Positions 38,805 through 49,914 of a stretch of 64,000 nt of DNA are shown here, piece by piece (within the stretch, counting starts at the first letter, position 1; each line of letters begins with the position of its first letter). The DNA is from Sequoia sempervirens (taxonomy: Eukaryota; Streptophyta; Pinopsida; Cupressales; Cupressaceae), in assembly GCA_007258455.2 (NCBI GenBank), contig VDFB02344379.1, forward strand, positions 1-64,000. The letters run 5' to 3'. A program made the translations under genes and the position numbers. The notes beneath the pieces are model-generated. The model saw nothing but the letters and a program-made list of their open reading frames with translations. It searched no databases and was not told the origin of the DNA.

Positions 38805-41800
38805 ATGCCTCCTAAAAGAAAACAATCAAAAGTAAAAGAAAGACAGCTTAAAATTAAAGATGAAGAACCTAAAGTAAAGAAGAGACCACTCCATCAGTCC
38901 ATATTAAATATACTTCCAAGGTCTACTAAAGAGGGTAATAAGAAGTTTCTCATGGACACCGCACAAAGTTGTAGGGATGCCCTCATTTCCAAATCTGGAT
39001 GGGACCTATTTTGGTATTTTTACAGTAAGATAAATAAGGAGATTCCAGTGTCAAACGCTTGGATGTTGGATATAGCAAGGTTGATTTTCCCTAATGTGTT
39101 TGTTGATGTAGAATTTATCAGACTGCTAGCCAAACACTATCACTTAGCTACCAAAACAGTAAGGTTTCCAGACAACATAGTATTGGTAGAAGTAACCAGA
39201 AAAGCCATCATTGAGTGTTTTGGCTTAAACAAGCAGGCTTTGACCAAGATAAACCTGCAACAAAGTGAGGAGGATTATGCTAGGTTAAAAAAGACTTATA
39301 GAAGTGATGAGGCACCCCTATATATGAAAAGAGGCATTGGTAACAAAACATTCCCCATCTCTACTACCACTATTGAACCATTTAATGTGACAGATTTTCA
39401 ATATTACTTTGTGAATACATATTTAGCTCTTTGCCAAGTGTTGGGGATAGATGTTCAAGATAAAATGCCAATAGACCTAATGATGATGGACATGAGAATT
39501 CAAAACCCTAAAACTAATATTGAATATGACTTTGCTTCATACCTTGAGAAGGCATTAGATGATGAATTCTCCCAAGTTATAGAGGATAGAGCACTGATTA
39601 CATTCAGACACTATTCCCTACCGTGTCATCTGATATTGTACCAGAATAGGGGCTATTGGACTAAAAGAATGGACTTGGATATAGTAGACGAGCAAGGGAA
39701 TCCCACACCTGTCAAAAAATGGTGCTATATTTGGGACAGTTGGTGCAAGAATTCAAGCTTTGTTGTATTCTACAAAGATTTTGTACACAAAATCCTTCGA
39801 GTTCTTGGGTATGCAATACCAAGATTGTCAACCAAAATGTTGCAACTAGTGAGACCTTTGGCTTTAAGACCAGAGCAGGGTCATACACACAATTTTGGAG
39901 ATTGGTTCTTGCTCCTGGAAGTTACAATAATAAGAGTTTATGGATTCCCTGTTGCTCCACACACATTGCCAAAATTTGTGCCCCTCAGATTAGCATTTCT
40001 TGAATTTATGTGGCAAATGATGTGGATGGAGAAAGATGTAATGCACAAGCAGAACAAAGGAACTTTCATGCCAAACCAAACCAAGTGTGAAGATTGGACT
40101 GTAGGCTCAGACACACTAGAGGAGTTACAGTATTATTTGAAGACAAGATATGCATTGAAATCTGGAAAAGAAAGAGCTTTTGACCATGAAAATCATATGA
40201 ACAACATAAGGTACAATCTTCTTACCAAAGTGACAATGCCACACCAAGTGGATTTTGAAGAAGATGTCATAAGGAACTGCATTACTTATAATGATGTATT
40301 TAGTAGAAGGAAAAAATGGGAATATATGAAGAAGGTTGAAGAAGGGACGAAGTGGAGGTCCAAGGATTTCCTAGGATACTTTGTTGAGGAAAAGGACCCC
40401 ATTAAGAGGATATAATTGATAATTGGTAGATTTGAAGACTTGTACAAAAATAAGGAAGCATATCTCAAAGAACATCATAGTGGTGCAATTGTAGAGCATA
40501 CCCCAGGTGAAACCTTTGAGCCTCCCATGGAGCAGTTACCTCCCAAAAGACAGAAGACAAGAAGTATTGAATAGTTAGTACCTTATGAGGATATTGAAGA
40601 GGTGGGCGATACTGAGGAAGTGGCTACAATACTGTAGTCATTGAAAGGTGAGATTGAAGTTGATCAACCCATCCTTGAGACCAGTGCCCATAAACATGAG
40701 GAAATGATGGGTGATGTAGAAAAAACAAGTATAAAGGTACATGAAGATGAAAGGGAAATTGCATCTAGGAGATTCATAGAAGATGATGAATTCATTAAGA
40801 CTCCCGAGTTTAAGGATTTCTTGTTGAAGAGGAAGATAAAAGAATTTTAAGAGAGGATGGAATTAGCTGAAGCAGGAATTGAAGAATCGGAGAAAAATGA
40901 AATGGTAGCACATACTTTCCAGGAATTAAGAGTTGACAACATTGACATTATCCCCGAGAAGGCTAGAGAAATGGTCTTGAAGAGCAATATGCTCATTTTC
41001 CCTAGTTTGGAATTAAAGAAAATGTTTCTGCTTGATCAAGTGCGGGCTTAGGAAGATCCAATGCTAGTTGCAGAATTTGACTCCAATGAAGGTGTGAGTG
41101 GAATTGGGTATAACCCAAAGATTGAAACCCTAGCCATATGGATCAAACAAAAAAATACACAGAAGCCAAAATTATTGGATGTAATTCAAGGGATGAAAGG
41201 GGCATCGATGGTAAGGACAATACAAGATACCACCCCTTTGGAGGCAACCACAATGACCATGCATTCGACCATGTTCACTCGAGCAATTAAGGGATTAGAA
41301 GACATATTGAAGGAGTATGAAAAGGAACAAGGGTTTCTAAATGATGAAGTTAATAAACTATTCATGGAGAATGTCAAAAAGAAAGAACAATGGAGTAGGA
41401 CCCTCACAAAGCAAGGAGATGGTGTTATACAAGCCTCCTATTGCTCCAATGGATATTGTGAAGAACATTTCTACAAAAAAGGTAAAAACTCCAGAGAAGG
41501 AAATGGATGATGTAAAGAAGGCCAACAATCAAACCCAAGATGAAGTGAAAAGACAAATTTGTGAAGTTATGGAAAAGATTCTTGAGCATAGGATAAAATC
41601 AATTATGGATAAACTGGAGAATGTGCATGATAGATATAAAACACTTCAACAGGAAATGGATCAAATAAAGACACATATGCTTGTAGTAGATCCTTTGTTC
41701 AAAATGTGGTAGCCTATTCACCACACTTTGGCTAAGTTATGCAAAGTTCTACAAAGAAGTCTTGATGCACCCACAACATTAAAGCCAACTGAATAAACTG

Positions 41801-42216
41801 TGGAGATGATTATTGATGAATTTCAATATGTTCAAGGGTTTGATAAAAAGATTGTAACACGAATGGATTTATTCCATACCTACAAACAATGGTATATACC
41901 TGAAATCGTGTGAGATGGTGATTAGTTGGAGGATTTGGATAAGTGGAAGAAAAAATTCAGTCAGGTTGTTCATAAGTGCGTAACTCATATACAACTGGAG
42001 GATGATGATACCAGTCTTCCCAGGCTAAATCAGATCATGGATGGGTTGATTATTCTTGATGCAGGATACCTAAAGTTTGTCAATGATACAAAGGCATTAC
42101 TAGATAGTCAATGGAAAACTCATCTTGCAAACATGCAAAAGATCCAGGAATATAAGTGGCCATTAGATTTTACGGTGTATCATTGGGAGGAAAAGTATTT
42201 GGTTTTAGAAGAATAG
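38805..42216 (+). pseudogene. Decayed second member of the uncharacterised large-protein family
   Basis: ATG 38805 (AAACATGCC) opens 536 intact codons. The same frame continues past stops ending at 40415, 40575, 40637, 40850 and 41051 to about 41400, then shifts by one and continues with more stops to 42216, so the ancestral protein was about 1,130 residues. It starts very basic (MPPKRKQSKVKERQ). The globular part has FGDWF (364-368) and RVYGFPVAPHTLPKF (377-391), matching FGSWF and RVHGFPDAPYKLARY of the antisense ORF at 18463-21438. The later part is acidic, then helical (KRQICEVMEKILEHRIKSIM). Function unknown. As at the other locus, a CCTATATAAA motif follows the end (42430), as in an LTR promoter. 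Confidence 0.65.
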
Positions 42217-43896
42217 GACATTGAGGTGAGAGCATTTGGACGTTCATCATGGAGAGTAAGACTTTTCCAGATCAATAATCATGGGTCTTCTACATTGAAT
42301 AATGGAACCATATGTCAAAATGTCTTAAGTCTTGTTATTTCCTTAATTATGCTAATTAAATAGTTGTTAGTAAAAGAAGTAGTTATGAAAAGTCGTTTCT
42401 TTTTGTAAAAGGCCTGTAGCTTGTTGCTTCCTATATAAATAGGAAACCAAGGCCTAGTTTCAAATTATCATCATCATATATCATTTCCATTTTGAAGACT
42501 TCTGTTATTAATATATATCAATTGAAGTAATATAATGGAGAACATCTTATTATCAGAGATTCTCCATGACTATGTTATAATTATGTATTTTTCTTATGTT
42601 TTCCATACTTATTTCTTCTTATATTTGAATGAATATCAGTTATTGAGCCTCAATACTATGCTTATGTGAATGAATATGCTGATATAGTAAAGCATTTATT
42701 GTGGATGTTGGTAGAGCTACTAATTTTTTTGAAAATTTGAGCTTATTTTGCCTTGTTACATGTTCAACATAAAAATGGAAACTATTTACAAATAATAAAG
42801 TTAACAAAGTTGCTTATTTAAATAATTGTGAGGTACATGCATTAATATTTTATTAACTTTTGTGTCTTCACGAACATATGTTGATACAAAATGAATGGAA
42901 GAAGCATCCAAGTAATCCTAATTTTTTCTGCCAACAATTCATACCAAAGATTGAACAATTTAAGGATATTGCAATAGGTATTAATTAAGGATATGATGAT
43001 GATGATATATTCTTATACTTGTATATTCTATGAAACATTCCTTATTTTCTATGAAACAGTGTATATATTCTTGTACTTGTAAATATTCTTTTACTGTTAT
43101 GTCTATTAAATAAAACAAAGTTTGAATAAAAAATGCTTCACCCTTTTTTGTAAGTGAGTATGTGAATTATTGTTTAAGGAAAAATCTTACAGTGTTTACA
43201 TTTTCAGTTTACTAGTTTCAAATCTTCATTTGCTATGTATATAAAATTATATGTTCTCTTTATCTCGAATGACATAAAACAATAATATCATTAGAATCAG
43301 GGTTTTCAATTTTAGCACCATCATTGTCCACACTTTTCATATCCTGTTCACTTTTAAGTACAATCATCAAAATATTATTTTTATTTCTTGTCCCAGTTAA
43401 TCTTGATTCCTTTTAGCACAACATAGTAGGTTGCATGTTAAATTTCAAACATCTTCTTTGCATTTTTTTGTATATTTTATTTTCTCAGTGCATCATTATG
43501 TAACAACAATTTCACTTCTAAGATATACAGTAAAAATAAATGAAAGAACATGTTTTGGTGAATTATGTCTTTCAGATAAGTGTGCAATTGAAATAAGACA
43601 TAACTGATTGAATCTGATTTTCTACTGTACAATTGTTTTTTTATGTGCTTTTTACTTTTTGCATGTGGATTACCCTCAGAAAGAGACTACTCATCTTTTC
43701 TTAAATGAATCCTTTACATTTCTTGTCTACAAAAGGAATTTATTGCTTGACAACATGTTCATGAACTTCATACAAATTAATATTGGTGTAAAAGGCCATC
43801 CCTGCAAATGTTGTTTGGTCTAGAATTATAATGGAAAATAAAAAAGCTTGCTAGGAGAATAAAACAAGTTTTCAATTGTCCAAGTACAACATAATA
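42217..43896. other. AT-rich noncoding region, LTR-like start
   Basis: Contains CCTATATAAATAGG (42430-42443), a good TATA box 215 bp after the preceding ORF. The rest is AT-rich without a convincing gene; a 71-codon + frame at 43608-43823 is unrecognised. Nearly all of it recurs after the scaffold gap (from 58792). Confidence 0.45.
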
Positions 43897-44421
43897 TTAC
43901 TGAAGCATTTCAAAGTTTAGGCCATAAGAATCATCCTTTTTTAAACATGGATTGCAAATAATTCTAAAATTTTGGAAGTCTTGGTCATTAACATTATTGT
44001 ATGCTACAATGTCATCCAATATATCATTGTCAATGTTCATATGTTCTTTCAAGTATTTAATATTATCATCATCCTCATCTTGACCTGCATGATCTTCATC
44101 ATCATTGAAATTTGACTGTAGACCATCTATATTGTTACCAAATGTATTTGGATCATCATTTTCTATACCATCCATATTGTTGTCTTCCATAACATCATCT
44201 AACTCTAGATTGTTGTCTTCCTGTGCCTGAACATAACCATCTTCAACATCATCATGGATGCCAATTTCTTCGATGTTCTCTAATCCCTCTCTCTCATTTT
44301 GTTGGCCATCATTGTTTTGCTCAGTATCCACTAATGCATCGTCAAATACATGCCTTAATCTTGGATCATAATGTATGACAAATATCCATTTCGGGTCCAA
44401 AATATCTTCATAGAAAAATAC
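43897..44421 (-). pseudogene. Exon resembling the DUF4216 part of CACTA elements, with acidic tail (copy A)
   Basis: On the minus strand an acceptor ATGTGTAG|GTA at 44421 opens VFFYEDILDPKWIFVIHYD, then PRLRHVFDD. That resembles the DUF4216 domain ('vfYv.Dp.d..W.vV....pR.lyd') at the C-terminus of plant CACTA/En-Spm proteins. A tail of about 145 residues follows, extremely rich in Asp, Glu and Asn (NNMDGIENDDPNTFGNNIDG), ending at 43897. No transposase core was found next to it. It lies 3' of the SET-like exon on the same strand and may be a later exon of that gene, or a separate remnant. Confidence 0.45.
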
Positions 44422-44582
44422 CTACACATGAACGACATACATATATTAGACATTATATAAATTGTATGAACATATATACATCAATTGAATAATGGAACAT
44501 TATTTTATAGACTACCTTTTTTATACAATAATTGCTATAAAACACAATTTTGACAACATAGTTTATAAAACAAAGTCCACAC

Positions 44583-45501
44583 TCATTTATTATTCTTTGG
44601 TTTTCTACCCTTAAGAACATCCTTAGGGAGACCTTGTTCTTCCCTCTTTTGTCGTGTAGGAGTGCGTTTTAAGAAGGGGTAATTAATCAATAACTCATCC
44701 CCAATGGTAAGGTCCATAATAGCCTCAACCATTATCAATCTATCAACCTCTCTTTCCATATCTCCATCTTTATCATTTATAACCTCAACAAATTGACAAT
44801 TCGGTCTTACAATAGGGTCGCTTCCCTTACTACTATTTATAAATCCTGCAATATTTTTGTGTGTATGCACGCCCATCTATATACATTAAATGACCTCTAT
44901 TCATTTCTTTTCCACTTTCCAATTGGAGACGATGTGTATACATATTCAAATTTAGACCATATGTTGACATGCTAGGCTTATATTCTGCTAGCCTTCTCCA
45001 TTCACCACTATAATATGATGGACCATAATATGACATTAATCTCCTAGAAGTTTTTTCTGAATTGTTTCTATGTTTGGATCCCACATGTACATTTTGGACA
45101 ATAAAGAGGTCTAGATTAGCTCCATAAATATTGGAGGGTCGTATCATGTAGTTGTATCCCCAAAATTGAAACACCTCGTACACTGTAGGTAGTTGTTGAT
45201 CACTAGGCCAAGCACAATATAGTCGACGATCAAATATCTCTTTGTATCTCAAACTCAGGGGCAAGTCATCATCTCCATCACATTCATTCTCATAGGGTAT
45301 GTAGCCCACCTTCCCCTTGTCTTTAAGCAAATTATGCATCTTCACACCGGTTCTTGTTCTGTTACTTGTTTTCGTTAATTCCTCATCTTCTGTGCTGGTA
45401 TATTGGCACATATTTTTGTTAGATGTATCATCTCATAAATGATCATTTCCCTCTAGGTTGGAAGTCGATGATCTAGGAAACTTTAAACCAAGAACTTTAT
45501 C
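44583..45501 (-). pseudogene. SET-like domain exon (copy A), broken by a stop and a frameshift
   Basis: Acceptor CTTGCAG|GATAAAG at 45501. The frame reads DKVLGLKFPRSS, meets TGA at 45433-45435 and continues MCQYTSTEDEELTK to YIDGRAY. A shift near 44868 moves to the frame THKNIAGFINSSKG, then PIVRPNCQF, then MDLTIGDELLINYPF, stopping at 44583. The series Y.G (SYYGPSYYSGEW), YIDGRAYTHKNIAGFIN, PNC and GDELLINY matches the order of SET motifs (YxG; 'iDa...GN.aRFINHSC'; 'PNC'; 'GeELt.dY'). NHSC is reduced to NSSK and no post-SET cysteine cluster is seen. SET enzymes transfer methyl groups to lysine, mostly on histones. Whether this version ever had activity is unknown. Confidence 0.58.
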
Positions 45502-45602
45502 CTGCAAGTATCCATTAAGAAAAAATTAGTTATTTAAATAATATAAAACAATGTTTAAACGAAGTATACATGTTATTTATATCAAATTGGAAAATTCCTC
45601 AC

Positions 45603-45947
45603 CACAATTCTTATTGGATTTGAATCAATTGTAGGAGGCATACTACAGACTGGAAGCTCATCATATATGTAATGTATTTGTACAATCGCTCGTTTGAATT
45701 GTTTCTTTCCACGACATACAAAACATCCACAAACAACAATTTTCTCAAAGTATTCATCCCATGTACTATAGTTCTGACCTACCTTTTCTTCAGTGCAATC
45801 ATTTTTTGTGTATGTAGTATCCATTGTCATATCCTCTTCCACCCACTGTCGTCTATGTGATTTAACAGTTTTAGGTCCACGTCCACATACATATCTTGTT
45901 CTTTTGCTAGTTGAACGCTTAGGCTCTGCATTTGCTCCAATCTCCAT
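45603..45947 (-). pseudogene. Preceding exon of the SET-like gene (copy A)
   Basis: 115 codons open between acceptor TTTTAG|ATG (45947) and donor ATTGTG|GTGAGG (45603), in phase with the SET exon. Starts MEIGANAEPKRSTSKRTRYV, basic with CGRGPKTVKSHRR, a possible nucleic-acid-binding stretch; later CGCFVC, a possible metal-binding cluster. No known domain assigned. Confidence 0.5.
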
Positions 45948-46469
45948 CTAAAATAATCAACAACATGCATTAATTTATGTCAAGATTGGATAATACATTA
46001 TAAATTTCAATAATACTATGAAAAAGATGGACGTATCACAAAATTCCATCGATCATTTTTTCCTAAGTTAAGTCAAAATTTGAGTACCTGATGTCCCGCT
46101 TCATCATTGTGTCCTCATTTGATATGACACGATCTGTTGCCATTGCCTCACTTCCCCTATAATACACAATATAGTAAATAATGTTTAGTACACCAATTAT
46201 ATCATTTCAACAAATACGTCATCCAACACAAAACCTCACTTTAGTCATATATTTGACATATTGATATCATGTTTTGGCTATCCTAATTTTCAAACTTTTC
46301 CCTTGATCATAGAATCACATTTAATCACCATTCCTGTGCATTTTCAACTAATAAGTTTGACCTTAAAGGCCTCATGGACAAAAAAAATGACTTTATCTCC
46401 TCTACATTGTAGCATTTGTGAATTCATAAACATCTTCCTCCTTTGGTTGAGGTTGCTTTCTCTTCTTAC

Positions 46470-46610
46470 CTCTATTGTATTTGCAAATTTCGTTGTCTCA
46501 TCTATTTCCACCCACTTTCCTCTCAGCGATTTAGTATTTCTATGCGGTCCACATCCTCTCTCCATGGCCTCCTCTATGAATAAAAATTCCACCGTAGAAG
46601 CTTTCACCAC
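46470..46610 (-). pseudogene. Candidate first exon of the SET-like gene (copy A)
   Basis: ATG 46610 opens MVKASTVEFLFIEEAMERG and then KWVEIDETTKFANTIE, ending at a strong donor GAG|GTAAGA (46470), 47 codons. The same exon and splice site exist in copy B. Linking it to the exon at 45947 is inference; a small exon at 46088-46156 might lie between. Confidence 0.35.
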
Positions 46611-46663
46611 ACTACTGCCGAGAAGGAAAAAGCAACTTGTGGGACCGCGATAAAAACTGCTCT

Positions 46664-46810
46664 ACCACACTGAGCTGATGAAGGAGCTGTGGGACAACAG
46701 TGGTCACCGCACTACCGCACACCAATGATAGAAGATTTGCAGGACTGCGAGAGTCACCACAACACCGCACTGAGCTAATGAAGGAGCCACGGGACAATGG
46801 TGGTCACAAA
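46664..46810. repeat. Two-copy tandem repeat, 100-bp period
   Basis: ACC(A/G)CACTGAGCT(G/A)ATGAAGGAG starts at 46664 and 46764, each followed by ...GGGACAA(C/T)(A/G)GTGGTCAC. It lies just outside the CACTA end at 46877 and is present in both duplicated segments. Confidence 0.8.
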
Positions 46811-46876
46811 AACAAGGCAGAAGTTGGAATTATTTTCAACACTTTGGATCTTGTGATACAAAACAATGAAAATAGT

Positions 46877-47280
46877 CACTATACAACAATGATAGGTGCT
46901 AAATTAGGCGCACTTGATGCCGCCTTATTCGTCCCAAACATATTACATTAATGGCCAAAATTTGGTGCTAAAGTTGGCGTAAACTAAAAGTGTCGACTAA
47001 TGAATCAAAATAAAAAATTTAAAACTTTCCTGCGTGAAGGAAGAAATCAGACAACAAAAAAGGGAAAAATGCCGCATGAAGAGAGAAGGGCACTACCAGC
47101 AACTAAAGAGAGCATGAAGCCTAAATAGTCCAACAACTAAAGAGAGCAAGGTGCTACAAGCAACTGAAGAGAGCACAAATCCTAAAAAGTCCAACAACTG
47201 AAGAGAGCATGGCGCTACCAGCAACTGAAGAGAGTAGGGCGCTACTAGGAAGAGAGCAACTGATGAGAAATTTGATTTAG
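46877..47280 (+). mobile_element. CACTA-type left terminus with subterminal repeats (copy A)
   Basis: CACTATACAACAATGATAGG at 46877, followed by GGTGCTAAA, GGCGC and GGCGTAAAC phrases and then the 61-bp array at 47093. CACTA elements begin CACTA and carry short subterminal repeats for transposase binding. The element should extend right, where a Ptta/En/Spm-type gene lies on the + strand. No right terminus was identified. Confidence 0.6.
47093..47275. repeat. 61-bp tandem repeat near the CACTA terminus
   Basis: CTACCAGCAACT(A/G)AAGAGAGCA and variants at 47093, 47154 and 47215; the half-unit 'caacaactgaagagagca' alternates. Copy B has lost about 30 bp of it. Confidence 0.85.
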
Positions 47281-47532
47281 TTTGCGACACCATAGGTAAG
47301 GTTACAATTTTTTTTCTTGGTTGAATTGATGATTGTTTACTGCTCTTTGTATTGCATTTGAATTCATGATTTTTTAGTGGTTCGTGGCCTAAACAGTCCA
47401 GACAACCTCTAAATTGTCTCATCATTATAAATTGTAAAACCTTTGAGAAACCAACAAAAAATTTTACCCTACCCATTTGAGCTTTGGCTCAAAATATTAT
47501 AGCACGAAGCGAGGATGCCTTCATATTTTTTC

Positions 47533-47600
47533 CATAACCTGGGTATCAAGGAAATAGTGAACTGCTTAGCAAATCTGGGAATTGGGTCGGTCATTGTTCA
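47533..47600 (+). pseudogene. Possible RNase H C-terminal fragment
   Basis: HNLGIKEIVNCLANLGIGSV resembles the 'R.gN..AD.LANLG' end of LINE RNase H seen at 5636-5690. Too short to be sure. Confidence 0.28.
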
Positions 47601-47908
47601 ACAAATGCTAAAAATAAACACAAAAACTGCTTGGTTTTGCCCAGCTGCGCCATAGTCATCAATGCCATGAAAAATTCATGCAAGATTGCATTATGAAAGA
47701 GTTTTCATGATAAGGTTATCAAAACTAAGCAAACCGAGCGAACATATTTTCCCTAGGTTATCAACACTAAGCAAACCGAACAAACATATTTTCCCACAAA
47801 ACAAAATTTTCATACCACAAACTGGATGAAAACTTTCATACTTGATAGTGTGTACTTCATTTTCCTCCATAGACTAGATGCAAATAATTAGCCCTAGGTC
47901 GCCTCAAA

Positions 47909-49185
47909 ATGTCAAGCAGTGGAGGGAAGCGAGCATTGTCAACAAACTCTGGCCACAATGAGGTAATTTATTGTCAATTTATAGATTTGTAAATGTTTCC
48001 ATTGTTTCTTTGAATTTTACTTTTTAGTTTTTTATTTCTAAATTTAAAAGAATAAATATAATTTAAATATATATATATATATATATATATATAGGGACAC
48101 GAGACTGACAAAGATAACGAGGAATTGGCTTCCATATTGGGGGTAGAGGCAGTGAACAAATTGATTAATGTGGATTGGACAACACTTACCAGATTCATAG
48201 AAAAAAAATCTATTAACACCCCTCAAACATTGCAAACAAATCAATTGTGTCAAAGGGAATCAATTGATTCCCCAACGAGTCCTGGATCGAGCAAAAGATC
48301 CTGGAGGAAATAAGTGATAGTAAACTATAAGATTGTGGAACAGGGAGCAGATACTTCCACTCCTGGGACACAGACTTCTTCCACCATGCCATGTTTTCAA
48401 TCTTGCATTGGTAGCTACAATACGAAGATAGAATACAAGGTAGTTTCAGGGGAAGTCCGAATGACGGATGTTGGGAAAACGTTTGTGAATAGGTTGAAGG
48501 AATCATGCCTTCAACAATTCAAAGACCATCTACATTTTCCATTCTCAAAGATACCCATGCACCTGAAAAAAGCAGTTATCCATGACATGGAGATTGATTT
48601 TGGCATAGGTTGGTCTGTAAAGAAGATAAAGCTACGAATGTCTAAAAACTGCAAGAGATTGCGGTGCAACCAAACAAAAAAGATAAAAAAAATTCCTCCT
48701 GAGCTAAGGCAGAAGAAAAAGGGCAATTGATGTAAGTGTGAAAGTATGGAGAGAGCTTGTAAAAGCATATGAGAAGTCCAATGCATGGAGGAAGTCCGGT
48801 GAGGAGAGTATGCAGGTATTTGAATTTTCTCATAATATTATATCAAATTTATTAAACGATATTTAAATTTTATTTGTGCATAGTTAAATTGAATTAGTAT
48901 ATGTTTCAGGACAAGGCCTCCAACGCTAGGCTTGAGAAACTTCGTGCCACTCATCGCAGTGGCCAGAAAGGTTTATAGGCCTTGATTTGTACATTTGTAA
49001 GTATATTTAATATGTTAAATGATATATATATTTTTATTTCGTTAGAAAAAGTAAATAATTGCATATTAATTAGTTTAACTAGTCCATGTGCCATGTTTTG
49101 ACAGGAAGAGAAATATGGCCACGACCCAAAGCAATTTGAAAAGAATATGTTACAAAACAAAAAGTGGAAGGATTTTATAATCTAG
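47909..49185 (+). pseudogene. Ptta/En/Spm-type plant transposase gene, decayed
   Basis: ATG 47909 opens MSSSGGKRALSTNSGHNE, donor AATGAG|GTAATT (47962). Acceptor TATATAG|GGA (48094) leads in phase into an exon with one TAA (48311-48313). It continues QFKDHLHFPFSKIPMHLKKA, GIGWSVKKIKLRMSKNCKRL and, after a frameshift near 48725, VWRELVKAYEKSNAWRKSGE, to CAG|GTATTT (48814). A further exon (48910-48970) reads DKASNARLEKLRATHRSGQK and a last one (from 49105) EEKYGHDPKQFEKNM to TAG 49185. The 'W..L...w.s..w...S..A..NR.......H.sG...F' pattern is that of Transposase_24 of plant CACTA elements. The splice joint between the last two exons is unsure. The gene lies on the same strand as, and about 1 kb inside, the CACTA terminus. 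Confidence 0.6.
48064..48092. repeat. (AT)n microsatellite in an intron
   Basis: About 14 AT units directly before the acceptor TATAG of the transposase-like gene; prone to length change. Confidence 0.95.
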
Positions 49186-49429
49186 ATGGAGAACGAGGTA
49201 TCAATAGTTGAGTTTCAATAACTTGGTTGGATATTGTTGTGTTAATATGTCAATTTGCATCTCTTGTGTTGAGTTGTTTATTGATGCATAGGATGAGTAA
49301 ATAGAGCTCAAATCTTATGATTAAAAGATGACCGTTTATGTGCATGAATAAACAGTAGAAGGATGTAGATGAACTCAATTCATCTGACTTTATGCCTCTT
49401 GGCAAACATTCCTCTTGAATTTCTAATAT

Positions 49430-49914
49430 CAGGTGCTCGAGACTTCCCTATAGCTTTTACCTTTCATTGCCACCTTTCCTCTTCACTGTGAGACTTGTCC
49501 CTTTTTCCTTATCTGCATTTCTGGATTCAACTTCTAATTCATCCCATGTTTTACCTTCCTCCTCTTTAGAATCTTCTTCTTCTTCTTCATCCTCCTCTAA
49601 CTCCACAAGAGATTCATCTTCTAAACCTTTCTCATTTGATTCTGATTCCTCTTCTACATCAGAGGGTTCATATCCTTGATTTGACTCTTCTAAATTATCA
49701 GAATCATAATCACTAGCTTCCATATCCAAAAATTCCCAACCAACATCTTCAATAAATTTATTTGGATCATCATTAATACTCTTCAAAATTGGCCACCAGT
49801 TCAAGTTCATTCTACTTTCATAATACTTTATACCCATGGAGTTCAACCATTCCTTGATGCCATCAAGCGAAGATTGAGGAATGACATACATGCAAAGTAT
49901 ATCCCATTTGAAGT
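49430..49914 (-). pseudogene. SPT16: C-terminal fragment of FACT subunit SPT16
   Basis: Minus-strand translation from 49914 reads FKWDILCMYVIPQSSLDGIK, then EWLNSMGIKYYESRMNLNW, WPILKSINDDPNKFIEDVGW and EFLDMEASDYDSDNLEESNQ, followed by a Glu/Asp/Ser tail and KTWDELEVESRNADKEKG. This is the end of plant SPT16, the histone chaperone of the FACT complex. A frame change before 49457 leaves the last residues (MKGKSYREVSS, compare the basic C-terminus) out of phase. Homology stops exactly at 49914/49915, where a Gypsy LTR begins. No N-terminal part is present, so it is a captured or broken fragment. Confidence 0.9.

Larger units (their letters stand above)
42224..47427. repeat. Segmental duplication, copy A
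   Basis: Matches 58792-64000 almost base for base, with scattered substitutions and a few small indels. One is an extra ~22 bp at about 60121-60146 in copy B; another is a loss of about 30 bp of the 61-bp repeat array near 63800. Copy B begins directly at the gap and continues beyond the window, so the true length is unknown. Confidence 0.97.

Noticed and set aside
43608..43823. 71-codon + frame conserved in both duplicated copies (also 60196-60411)
   Set aside because: Conservation follows from the recent duplication; Phe/Leu/Asn-rich composition and no domain or gene context.
46261..46653. 130-codon + frame over the candidate first exon of the SET-like gene
   Set aside because: The minus-strand exon has a conserved donor site; the + frame is low in information and shows no domain.
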